11,898 nucleotides of DNA from Methanobacteriota archaeon (GTDB taxonomy: Archaea > Hydrothermarchaeota > Hydrothermarchaeia > Hydrothermarchaeales > JACQPM01), in NCBI GenBank assembly GCA_016207475.1, contig JACQPM010000050.1, positions 1 through 11,898 of the forward strand, given 5' to 3'. Each line of letters starts with the position of its first letter. Positions within the stretch are counted from its first letter, which is position 1. This document shows positions 1-5,574 of the stretch, piece by piece. Under the pieces are notes generated by a model, which did not search any database, had not been told where the DNA came from, and saw only the letters and a program-made list of their open reading frames with translations. Made by a program: the position numbers and the translations under genes.

Positions 1-488
1 AGGGTCGGGTTGGCCGGGGTCTCCAGGAAGATGAATCGCGTATTCCGCCTTATGGCCCGCTTCACCTCGCGGGGCTCCGTCGTATCGACGCGGGCGAAGC
101 TGACGCCAAGGGGGGGCCAGAGGCGGGTGGAGGCCTCGTCGGTCCCGCTGTAGAGGATCTTCCCGGCCACCACGTGGGCCCCCTTCCCACCTACGAGGGC
201 CATCAGGGTCCCGTGGATGGCGGCCATCCCAGAGGAGAAGACCCTCGCCGCCTCGCCACTCTCCAGGGCGGCCAGCTTCCCCTCCACGGCCTCGAAGTTC
301 GGGTTGTTGTACCTGGTGTAGGCGTAGGCCTTCCTCTCCCCGGCGAAGAGGTCCCTCGCCTCCTCCACGGATCCGAAGGTGAAGGTGCTCGTCTTGTAGA
401 TGGGGGAGGCATGGGACTTGAGGTCCTCCCTTACCCTGCCCCGGTGGATGGCATCGGTGGCCATCCCCCAGCCCTTCCGCCTGGCCAT
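1..488 (-). CDS. Cys/Met-metabolism PLP-dependent enzyme (cystathionine gamma-synthase / methionine gamma-lyase family), N-terminal part
   Basis: The gene reads leftwards from an ATG at 488 and runs off the window at base 1, so only about 162 residues are visible; the family is usually 380-400 residues long. It begins MARRKGWGMATDAIHRG and contains the family pattern YTRYNNPN near residues 54-61, whose Tyr and Arg bind the PLP phosphate of the neighbouring subunit. It also has the SSGMAAI glycine loop near 80-86, an LYSGT segment holding the Tyr that stacks on PLP, and ETPANPT at the window edge. The PLP-binding lysine lies outside the window. The fold serves gamma-synthases, gamma-lyases, beta-lyases and O-acetylhomoserine sulfhydrylases acting on methionine, cysteine or homocysteine; the visible part does not decide which. 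It is divergent from the THUMP gene, with 54 bases between the start codons. Codon use is GC-rich like its neighbours. Confidence 0.93.
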   Translation of the reverse strand, partial: MARRKGWGMATDAIHRGRVREDLKSHASPIYKTSTFTFGSVEEARDLFAGERKAYAYTRYNNPNFEAVEGKLAALESGEAARVFSSGMAAIHGTLMALVGGKGAHVVAGKILYSGTDEASTRLWPPLGVSFARVDTTEPREVKRAIRRNTRFIFLETPANPT

Positions 489-513
489 AGTCCCCTACTC
501 GGCGCGGCGGTAC

Positions 514-522
514 TTAAATATT
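514..522. promoter_or_regulatory. Near-symmetric TATA box shared by two divergent genes
   Basis: TTAAATATT is the only strongly AT-rich stretch in an otherwise GC-rich gap. Its centre is 25 bases before the ATG at 543 on the plus strand, and 30 bases before the minus-strand ATG at 488. Archaeal transcription starts about 25 bases from the TATA box, so the plus transcript would be leaderless and the minus transcript would have a leader of only a few bases. Read in reverse it is AATATTTAA, an equally good TATA box. No clear purine-rich BRE is seen on either side to set direction. This placement also argues against a GTG start at 528 for the plus gene. Confidence 0.62.
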
Positions 523-542
523 GAGCAGTGCCATGTATAGGC

Positions 543-1070
543 ATGGTCTGGCAGGAATACAACCTCCTCGTCTCCTACGAGTTGGGCGACCTGGGGCAGG
601 CCAGGGAGGACGTACTCAAAATCCTCAGGGCCCTGGGAGACCAGAACCCGACGGTCAGGAGGACTGCGGCCAGGGGGCTCCTGGGGGTGCGGACTGCCCT
701 GGACCCTCGGGGCGTTACAAGAGAGCTCAGGGAGCTCTACTCCAAGGACCCCTTCTCATTCGGGACCACCATAAAGTGGATCCCCATAGACCTCTGGGTC
801 CCCTCGGATCTGGAGGCCATGCGCGAGGGCGTGATGAAGCTGCGGGACCGGATAGGGCGGGGGGAGAGGTGGGCCATGGTGGTTGAGAAGAGGAGGTACG
901 GACGGCACCACAAGGCAGAGATAATCAACGAGCTGGCAGGGCTGATAGAGGGGAAGGTGGACCTCAAAGCGCCTGAGAAGGTCCTCAGAGTGGAACTCGT
1001 GGGCAGGTATGCGGGCCTGGCAGTCCTGGAGCCCCGGGAGGTCTTCTCTGCCAGGAAGCCCCACGCCTAG
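543..1070 (+). CDS. THUMP-domain RNA-binding protein (archaeal Tan1-like)
   Basis: This 175-residue protein has a C-terminal THUMP domain at about residues 75-171, recognisable from WVPSDLEAMREGV, the KVDLKAPEKVLRVEL segment, GRYAGLAVLEP and the terminal EVFSARK. The THUMP fold binds tRNA. Eukaryotic Tan1 is the tRNA adaptor for N4-acetylcytidine formation, and stand-alone archaeal relatives are presumed to present tRNA to a modifying enzyme. No catalytic domain follows, so it would act with a partner not seen here. The N-terminal 70 residues (MVWQEYNLLVSYELGDLGQA) match the N-terminal part usual for Tan1 proteins. The ATG at 543 is chosen because the TATA box at 514-522 lies 25 bases upstream. 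The in-frame GTG at 528 would precede the expected transcript start. Confidence 0.85.
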   Translation: MVWQEYNLLVSYELGDLGQAREDVLKILRALGDQNPTVRRTAARGLLGVRTALDPRGVTRELRELYSKDPFSFGTTIKWIPIDLWVPSDLEAMREGVMKLRDRIGRGERWAMVVEKRRYGRHHKAEIINELAGLIEGKVDLKAPEKVLRVELVGRYAGLAVLEPREVFSARKPHA

Positions 1071-1095
1071 CGACAAGGATATTAATGGCCTGCCC

Positions 1096-1103
1096 AATAA
1101 TAT
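1096..1103 (+). promoter_or_regulatory. TATA box for the VOC-protein gene
   Basis: AATAATAT is centred about 23 bases upstream of the ATG at 1123, the spacing expected of a leaderless archaeal transcript. A second AT-rich patch (ATATTAAT, about 1079-1086) lies 17 bases further upstream and could be an alternative box. The assignment rests on base composition and spacing only. Confidence 0.5.
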
Positions 1104-1122
1104 CAATGGGGGGTGTTGGGGC

Positions 1123-1473
1123 ATGGGGGATGCCATCTGCCATGTGGAGGTCCCTGTCACGGACCTGAACAGGGCCAAGAGGTTCTACTCTGAGGCCTTC
1201 GGTTGGGACGTGGAGCTGGTGCCTGGAATGGAATACGCCCTCTTCAAGACCGGCTCGGAGCCCGGTGGCGGTTTCGCAAAGGTGGAGGAGGTGAGGCCGG
1301 GGGGCGCCCTCTTCTATATAATGGTGAGGGACCTGGAGGAGAAGCTCCGGGAGATAGAGAGGGCCGGTGGGAAGAGGCTGGGGGAGAAGGCAGAGATAGA
1401 GGGCATAGGCTGGGAGGCAAAGTTCACCGACGTCTTCGGGAACATCCTGGGCCTCTTCAAGCCGGTGGGGTAG
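1123..1473 (+). CDS. VOC (glyoxalase/bleomycin-resistance fold) family protein
   Basis: The protein has 116 residues and starts MGDAICHVEVPVTDLNRAKR. It shows the usual opening of the vicinal oxygen chelate fold: a histidine at position 7 on the first strand, a D-x-x-R-A-x-x-F-Y helix (14-22) and FGW at 26-28. The second beta-alpha-beta-beta-beta module runs from about 62 to the end and closes with FTDVFGNILGLFK (101-113). This is the size of one two-module chain, which normally dimerises. Family members bind a metal and act on lactoylglutathione, methylmalonyl-CoA, antibiotics or other substrates, and the sequence does not identify which. The ATG at 1123 is preferred over the upstream in-frame ATG at 1009 because homology begins there, the extension is low-complexity and overlaps the THUMP gene, and a TATA box sits 23 bases upstream. 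Confidence 0.85.
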   Translation: MGDAICHVEVPVTDLNRAKRFYSEAFGWDVELVPGMEYALFKTGSEPGGGFAKVEEVRPGGALFYIMVRDLEEKLREIERAGGKRLGEKAEIEGIGWEAKFTDVFGNILGLFKPVG

Positions 1474-1478
1474 GGACC

Positions 1479-1646
1479 ATGCCGAAGCCCATAAAGGACA
1501 TGTTCCTCTCCATCGCTGAGCAGTGGGAGACCTACTGGAAGGACAAGGTGGGGTTCTACGACTTCCTCTCGGACTACGTGGAGATCGACGACGGGAAGAG
1601 GACCTACGTGATAAAGAAGAGGAAGAAGAAGCCCGAACCGCCCTAG
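1479..1646 (+). CDS. Small basic protein of unknown function (55 residues)
   Basis: The reading frame begins at an ATG five bases after the stop of the VOC gene and encodes 55 residues. It opens MPKPIKDMFLSIAEQWETYW, has an acidic middle (DYVEIDDGKRTYVI) and ends in a lysine/arginine cluster followed by PEPP. Almost every codon ends in G or C, as in the neighbouring genes, and the frame has none of the arginine/proline-rich low-complexity look of chance frames in this GC-rich DNA, so it is very probably translated. The N-terminal half looks helical and amphipathic; the basic tail could touch nucleic acid or lipid. I do not recognise a family. It is likely co-transcribed with the VOC gene. Confidence 0.7.
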   Translation: MPKPIKDMFLSIAEQWETYWKDKVGFYDFLSDYVEIDDGKRTYVIKKRKKKPEPP

Positions 1647-1656
1647 CCCCCAAGTT

Positions 1657-1666
1657 AAAATATATA
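1657..1666 (+). promoter_or_regulatory. TATA box for the dcd-like/MetE-like operon
   Basis: AAAATATATA lies about 35 bases before the ATG at 1697 and is preceded by AAGTT, an acceptable BRE. Transcription would start near 1686, giving a leader of roughly 10 bases. A weak Shine-Dalgarno-like GGAG (1690-1693) precedes the ATG. This is the most canonical promoter in the window. Confidence 0.65.
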
Positions 1667-1696
1667 AGGTCATAGGCAGATTCTAGACTGGAGAAC

Positions 1697-2749
1697 ATGG
1701 TCGTCCTTTCTGACAGGGATTACAGAGTCCTGATGGAGGCAGGGAAGCTGAAGATCGCCCCCGAGCCCGAGGACCATGACCTCCAGCCCGCCTCCATAGA
1801 GATCAGGATGGGGAGGGAGACCTGGATCACCAACTTCAAGCTCCCCACCTTCGATATAGGCCTCCTCCGGAGGTTCGGGAAGCGTTACTTCATAAAGGAC
1901 GGGGAGGACCTGACCCTCTACCCCGGCCTCGTCTACTACGTCAAGAGCCTGGCCGAGTTCGAGATCCCGGTCCCGGCCAAGACCGAGGGCAGGAGCAGCC
2001 TCGGGCGCCTGGGGGTGAGCGTGAAGGCCGTCAACAGGTCCCACAAGTATATCGAGGCCAACCACAAGGGGCCCCTCTGGTTCGTCATCGAGGCCCACGC
2101 CTTCCCGGTGAAGATATACCCGGGCACTGCCATCTGCCACCTGGTATTGAGAGATCCGACGAACATGGATATCATGCCGTCCGCCGAGGTGGCCGCGGCC
2201 TACGGGAGGTCCTTCGCCCTCTACCCGGCCAGTGGCGATGGCCCCCTGGAGTTCGGTGCCGTGGCCAGGGGAAATGCCCTCCAGCTCACCCTGGCGGAGA
2301 TGGAGCTGAAGAGGGGCGTGGACAGGGGGAGGCCCTTCGATATAAGGGCGGGGGCGGACGAAGGGGACTACTTCGAATCCGTGGACATAGGGGGGGAGGG
2401 GGTCGTCATGGAGGCGGGGCGCTTCTACCTGGCCCACGCCCGGGAGCGGGTGATGGTCAACAACGAGGTGGTGGGCTTCCTCCAGCAGCTGGACCCGGAG
2501 TCCGGCATCCTGGCCCACTGGGAGGCCGGCCTCTTCGATCCGGGGTTCGTGGGGCAACCGGTGCTTGAAATGATGCAGTTCGGGAAGGCGAACCTCCTCC
2601 TCTTCCCTGGGCAGGAGATAGGGAAGCTGGTCTTCGAGAGGCTGTCGCGGCCCAGCGCCAGGGGGTACGGCGACTTCAAGGGCAAGGCCGGGAAGGGGAA
2701 GTACTACGCCCAGTCCGGGACCGTGACGAGCAGAATCCATATGGAGTGA
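1697..2749 (+). CDS. dcd: Tandem-domain dCTP deaminase / dUTPase-superfamily protein
   Basis: This 350-residue protein contains two copies of the trimeric dUTPase/dCTP-deaminase fold, like the double-length DCD family best known from alphaproteobacteria; single-domain archaeal Dcd is about 170-200 residues. Copy 1 (about 20-155) carries EGRSSLGRLGV at 97-107, the phosphate-binding RSS motif, and a WFVIEA strand with Glu132, then FPVKIYPGTAICHLVL. Copy 2 (about 185-345) has no RSS motif but keeps PGFVGQPVLEM with Glu291, FPGQEIGKLVFERLS and a C-terminal KGKYYAQSGTVTSR tail. Copy 2's glutamate aligns with the catalytic Glu of E. coli Dcd (VLEF). The likely reaction is dCTP to dUTP plus ammonia, feeding dTMP synthesis, in the cytoplasm; a diphosphatase activity cannot be excluded. 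The MetE-like gene follows after 4 bases. Confidence 0.82.
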   Translation: MVVLSDRDYRVLMEAGKLKIAPEPEDHDLQPASIEIRMGRETWITNFKLPTFDIGLLRRFGKRYFIKDGEDLTLYPGLVYYVKSLAEFEIPVPAKTEGRSSLGRLGVSVKAVNRSHKYIEANHKGPLWFVIEAHAFPVKIYPGTAICHLVLRDPTNMDIMPSAEVAAAYGRSFALYPASGDGPLEFGAVARGNALQLTLAEMELKRGVDRGRPFDIRAGADEGDYFESVDIGGEGVVMEAGRFYLAHARERVMVNNEVVGFLQQLDPESGILAHWEAGLFDPGFVGQPVLEMMQFGKANLLLFPGQEIGKLVFERLSRPSARGYGDFKGKAGKGKYYAQSGTVTSRIHME

Positions 2750-2753
2750 CCCC

Positions 2754-3791
2754 ATGGTGCTGTTGGATGACATAGGTTCCTTCCCCCTCCCCAAGGGGAC
2801 TACGCGGGAGAAGTTCGCCCAGATCTACCCCCTGGCCGTCTCCTCCCTGGTCAAGGGGATGGACCTGACGAGGGACATGGCCCTCCACGAGGGCTTCTAC
2901 AGGCCCGTGGCCTCCAGCCTGAAGTACAAGGTGGACGCCGGGCTGGACGCCGTCAACTACCCCCAGCACTACGACATGCACCGCCAGTTCCTGGACATTA
3001 TCGAACAATTCCCGAAGGAGCCCTTCTTGGTGGAGAAGCAGTACGCCATCATACCAGAGCTCTTCGTGGCCAGGCGCGAGGCGGAGCAGTACTACCGGGA
3101 GAGCGGGAGGAAGCTCAGCCTGAAGGTCTGCGTCACGGGCCCCGTGGAGCTCTACCTGAAGACGGGCTTCGGCTACAACGTCTATGAAGAGGTCCTGATG
3201 AACCTCGCCAGGTCTGTCAACCTCTTCCTCAGGAACGCCCTAGTGGAGTCCAAGTACCTGGAGGTGGCCACCCTGGCCATAGACGAGCCCAGCCTGGGCT
3301 TCGTTGACCTCATGAATATAGAGAAGGATGGACTCATCAAGGCCCTGGAGGTGGCCGCTGAGGGGCTGGGGCCCAGGGTCCAGATCCACCTCCACACCCT
3401 CAAGGCGGCAGACCTGCCTCTGGAGGCGGAGGGGATAGGGGTGATAAACGGCGAGTTCGCCGCCACCCCCAAGAACATGGAGCTCATCTCCAGGAAGGAG
3501 CTGGAGGCGCACGACAAGTTCCTCAGGGCCGGGATCTCCAGGACCAATATCGACACCATCATAGGGGAGTTCATGGAGAGAGAGGCGGAGCACGCAGACC
3601 CGCGAGAGCCGGGGCCCGAGGACCTGGTGGACGAGGTGGCGGTCATGAGGTCCCGCTACAAGCGGGCCTTGGAGCTCTTCGGCGACAGGCTCCTCTTCGT
3701 AGGACCGGACTGCGGGCTGGGCTCATGGCCCAACCAGGAGGCAGCGTACCTCCTCCTCAGGCGGACCGTGAAGGCGGTCCGGGAATTATAA
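2754..3791 (+). CDS. MetE-like (core-MetE) UROD/MetE-superfamily protein with altered active site
   Basis: The 345-residue protein corresponds to the C-terminal catalytic barrel of cobalamin-independent methionine synthase, without the N-terminal domain, as in archaeal core-MetE proteins. Visible family motifs are DDIGSFPLP (5-13; the IGS homocysteine loop), VTGPVELY (127-134), IDEPSL (176-181), QIHLHTL (210-216), NGEF (232-235) and GPDCGLGSW (317-325). By alignment from memory with E. coli MetE, zinc ligands His641, Glu665 and Cys726 correspond to His214, Glu234 and Cys320. The ligand Cys643 is replaced by Leu216, and the substrate-binding Glu484 region reads NYPQHYD instead of HGEAERND. It may therefore be a divergent methyl- or alkyl-transferase rather than a classical methionine synthase. 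A GGAG at 2743-2746, 7 bases before the ATG, supports the start. It is in an operon with the dcd-like gene. Confidence 0.8.
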   Translation: MVLLDDIGSFPLPKGTTREKFAQIYPLAVSSLVKGMDLTRDMALHEGFYRPVASSLKYKVDAGLDAVNYPQHYDMHRQFLDIIEQFPKEPFLVEKQYAIIPELFVARREAEQYYRESGRKLSLKVCVTGPVELYLKTGFGYNVYEEVLMNLARSVNLFLRNALVESKYLEVATLAIDEPSLGFVDLMNIEKDGLIKALEVAAEGLGPRVQIHLHTLKAADLPLEAEGIGVINGEFAATPKNMELISRKELEAHDKFLRAGISRTNIDTIIGEFMEREAEHADPREPGPEDLVDEVAVMRSRYKRALELFGDRLLFVGPDCGLGSWPNQEAAYLLLRRTVKAVREL

Positions 3792-3794
3792 TTA
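3784..3794 (+). promoter_or_regulatory. Candidate TATA box for the membrane winged-helix regulator
   Basis: AATTATAATTA overlaps the stop codon of the MetE-like gene. A start about 25 bases downstream would leave a leader of roughly 40 bases before the ATG at 3855, consistent with the strong Shine-Dalgarno sequence there. A second AT-rich patch (ATAAATTAATA, 3830-3840) is too close to the ATG to act as a TATA box for a transcript that includes that Shine-Dalgarno. Which box is used cannot be settled by reading. Confidence 0.4.
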
Positions 3795-3843
3795 GTCCCC
3801 TCGAACACGAGTGGCAGAACCCCGGTAACATAAATTAATAATA

Positions 3844-3850
3844 GAGGAGA
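3844..3850 (+). promoter_or_regulatory. Strong Shine-Dalgarno sequence before the winged-helix gene
   Basis: GAGGAGA sits about 5 bases before the ATG at 3855. It is one of the few clear ribosome-binding sites at the head of a transcription unit in this window, where most first genes look leaderless. It fixes the start codon and implies a transcript with a real leader. Confidence 0.6.
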
Positions 3851-3854
3851 AGAG

Positions 3855-4331
3855 ATGAATCGAAGGGCCTATGCGGGTGCAGCGATCCTGTTGATTATCT
3901 CTACAATCGTCCTAGTGGACAAGCTCTTTGCCCCTCGGCCGATCCAGATATTGATGGATGGGGGCCAGACCCTCCAGATGGAGGGCACCAGCGTCTTCAC
4001 CCTCCAGGACGTCTTCATCTTGGTCCTGAGCGCCTGGGTCAGCGGGGCCACGGTCGTCTATCTCCTCCTATGGGCGAGTGGGGAGGGTAGGATAACGGCC
4101 GATGAGAGGCCCGAGATGAAACCAGAGGATGTTCTAAGGCTCCTCGAGGGCGATGAGCGCAGGCTGTACCAGAGGATTCTAGATTCAGGGGGCGAGATAC
4201 TCCAGAAAGACTTGGTCTTGGAGAGCGATTTCAACAAGGCCAAAGTTACGCGTCTGCTGGACAAGCTCGAGGAAAAGCGCCTGATCTCAAGGGTGAGGCA
4301 TGGGATGACCAACCGGATCATCCTGGCATGA
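3855..4331 (+). CDS. Two-TM membrane-anchored winged-helix regulator
   Basis: The 158-residue protein has a hydrophobic segment at 7-23, a short loop (26-50) likely outside the cell, a second hydrophobic segment at 52-74, and a cytoplasmic C-terminal winged helix-turn-helix at about 96-158. The latter shows the typical pattern of three helices and a wing: EGDERRLYQRILDSGGEI, LQKDLVLESDFNKAKVTRLLDKLEEKRLI, then SRVRHGMTNRIIL. This architecture matches the archaeal predicted membrane-associated transcriptional regulators with MarR/TrmB-like winged helices. It stands 60 bases upstream of the exporter operon in the same direction, so control of that operon in response to an envelope signal is the obvious inference. 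Third codon positions are less GC-biased than in the upstream genes. The signal sensed is unknown. Confidence 0.8.
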   Translation: MNRRAYAGAAILLIISTIVLVDKLFAPRPIQILMDGGQTLQMEGTSVFTLQDVFILVLSAWVSGATVVYLLLWASGEGRITADERPEMKPEDVLRLLEGDERRLYQRILDSGGEILQKDLVLESDFNKAKVTRLLDKLEEKRLISRVRHGMTNRIILA

Positions 4332-4337
4332 AATTGA

Positions 4338-4375
4338 TTTCAGACAATTTCACGATATTTTCATATACTGTTTCA
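4338..4375 (+). promoter_or_regulatory. Phased TTTCA motifs, candidate operator of the exporter operon
   Basis: TTTCA occurs at 4338-4342, 4348-4352, 4359-4363 and 4371-4375, with start-to-start spacing of 10, 11 and 12 bases, close to one DNA helical turn each. The outer two copies extend to TTTCAGAC. The third copy overlaps the proposed TATA box. This would place four contacts on one face of the DNA and suits binding by several winged-helix subunits, for instance the regulator encoded immediately upstream. The motif is short, so chance remains possible. The T-richness just after the regulator stop codon could also serve as its transcription terminator. Confidence 0.4.
4361..4369 (+). promoter_or_regulatory. 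TATA box of the exporter operon
   Basis: TCATATACT is centred 26 bases before the ATG at 4391, predicting a leaderless transcript, and no Shine-Dalgarno precedes that ATG. The box lies between the third and fourth TTTCA motifs. Confidence 0.5.
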
Positions 4376-4390
4376 GACTCCTAATGGCCA

Positions 4391-4885
4391 ATGAAAGGCT
4401 GGCAGTTCCTGGCCATCACGATCGCCTCCATCGTTATACTGGTCTTATCTCTGATCTTCGTCTTCGGCTCTTCCCCGGATAAGATAACATTGAGCGACCC
4501 GGAGAAGGAGATGGCCGTTGTCGTAGCAACGGCGGCCCTTAAGAAGGACCTACCTGGCAATTACACTGTAGGAGATCCGGTTGTTGGTCTCAGTATCAAG
4601 CCACGCAGGAGTACCGGAGACGAGGAGAAGCGAACTGCTTTCGTTACCTTCCAATCCGACAATTTTTCCGCCGGGGTGGTAGTAGACCTCGATGCCAGGA
4701 GGGCAGTGAGATTCACAGAGAGCTTCGACTGGATGGCCGAGGCCCCCAGGAGCCGAGGGTGGTACCACGAAAGCTGGACCCGCAGGCTGAGCAAGATGCA
4801 GAAGATGTCCATGCTCGGAATTTTGCTTGGCGGTGCATGTCTTCTCTACTGGAGGTCGAGAAGAAAGAAGGGGGCAGACGCGTGA
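4391..4885 (+). CDS. Bitopic membrane protein of unknown function, first gene of the exporter operon
   Basis: The 164-residue protein has an N-terminal hydrophobic anchor at about 6-26, an extracellular domain of about 110 residues (27-135) and a second hydrophobic segment at 139-154, followed by an RSRRKK tail that should be cytoplasmic. Two N-glycosylation sequons (NYT at 57, NFS at 91) fall in the outer domain. That domain holds a helix (DPEKEMAVVVATAALKKDL) and strands such as RTAFVTFQSDNFSAGVVVDL, faintly like PepSY-type propeptide domains; I would not assign a family on this. The gene overlaps the ABC ATPase start by 4 bases (GTGA), so translation is probably coupled. An accessory or inhibitory subunit of the exporter is the most likely role. 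ATG 4391 is chosen because the other ATG at 4384 is out of frame. Confidence 0.72.
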   Translation: MKGWQFLAITIASIVILVLSLIFVFGSSPDKITLSDPEKEMAVVVATAALKKDLPGNYTVGDPVVGLSIKPRRSTGDEEKRTAFVTFQSDNFSAGVVVDLDARRAVRFTESFDWMAEAPRSRGWYHESWTRRLSKMQKMSMLGILLGGACLLYWRSRRKKGADA

Positions 4886-5574
4886 AAGATGGGGAGGAGG
4901 GCCCGGTCATCAGGATGGAGCAGGTGAGCAAGGTCTACCATCTGGGGGAGGTGGAAGTCCCTGCCCTGCGAGGGGTTGACCTCTCCATATCCGAAGGAGA
5001 GTTCATATCCATCATGGGCCCGTCTGGAAGCGGAAAATCCACGATGCTCCAGATCCTGGGCTGCCTGGATAGGCCAACCTCTGGAGAGCTATATATCGAC
5101 GGTGCCAGGATATCGGAACTTTCTGACTCTTCCCTGGCAAGGTTGCGAGGAGGTAAGATCGGCTTCGTCTTCCAGGTCTTCAACCTCTTCCCCACAGTCA
5201 CAGCCCTGCAGAACGTCGAACTTCCTATGATGATTCTCGATGTGGGCAGGAGTGAGAGGCGAGAACGGGCGAGACGCATCCTCGAGGCCGTCGGTCTGGG
5301 GGATAGGGAGAACCATCTCCCATCCCAGCTCTCGGGGGGGCAGAGGCAGAGGGTCGCCATCGCCAGGGCGCTGGCAAACAACCCTACATTTATCCTGGCA
5401 GACGAGCCGACCGGGAATCTGGACTCTGTTTCTGGAGAAGCGATCCTGGAGATCTTCAAGACACTCAACGAAGAGGGGCGGACGATAGTCGTAGTGACTC
5501 ATGATGCGACGGTGGCGAAGACCGCGGAAAAGATCGTGAGGATGAAGGACGGCCTGCTGGAGGGGGCGACATGA
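4882..5574 (+). CDS. ABC transporter ATPase, MacB/LolD/FtsE-type
   Basis: The 230-residue ATPase has a full set of motifs: Walker A GPSGSGKST at 46-54, Q-loop Gln98 in FVFQVFNLFP, signature LSGGQRQ at 150-156, Walker B FILADE at 170-175 with catalytic Glu175, D-loop GNLD at 178-181, and switch His207. The sequence around TALQNVELPM and RARRILEAVGL is typical of the MacB/LolD subfamily, which pairs with FtsX-like permeases and drives conformational work across the membrane rather than classic uptake. I place the start at the GTG at 4882, overlapping the previous stop. It gives the family length, whereas the long upstream extension would lie inside the preceding gene; ATG 4915 is an alternative. 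It also overlaps the next gene by 4 bases (ATGA). Confidence 0.93.
   Translation: MKDGEEGPVIRMEQVSKVYHLGEVEVPALRGVDLSISEGEFISIMGPSGSGKSTMLQILGCLDRPTSGELYIDGARISELSDSSLARLRGGKIGFVFQVFNLFPTVTALQNVELPMMILDVGRSERRERARRILEAVGLGDRENHLPSQLSGGQRQRVAIARALANNPTFILADEPTGNLDSVSGEAILEIFKTLNEEGRTIVVVTHDATVAKTAEKIVRMKDGLLEGAT

Noticed and set aside
528..542. GTG at 528 as the start of the THUMP-domain gene
   Set aside because: The TATA box at 514-522 would lie only a few bases before it, so the codon would fall upstream of the expected transcript start; ATG 543 fits the 25-base spacing.
1009..1122. N-terminal extension of the VOC protein from ATG 1009
   Set aside because: The extra 38 residues overlap the end of the THUMP gene, are low-complexity, and precede both the TATA box and the start of the VOC fold.
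1670..2794. Long minus-strand open frame (374 residues) opposite the dcd-like gene
   Set aside because: Its sequence is proline-, leucine-, glycine- and histidine-rich, as expected when a GC-rich gene is read in antisense; the plus strand encodes a recognisable family.
3799..3811. Small hairpin CTCG-AACA-CGAG between the MetE-like gene and the winged-helix gene as a terminator
   Set aside because: The stem is only 4 bp and no T-run follows, so chance is enough to explain it.
4759..4881. Upstream extension of the ABC ATPase from ATG 4759
   Set aside because: It lies inside the 164-residue membrane-protein gene and would add 41 residues not found in this ATPase family.
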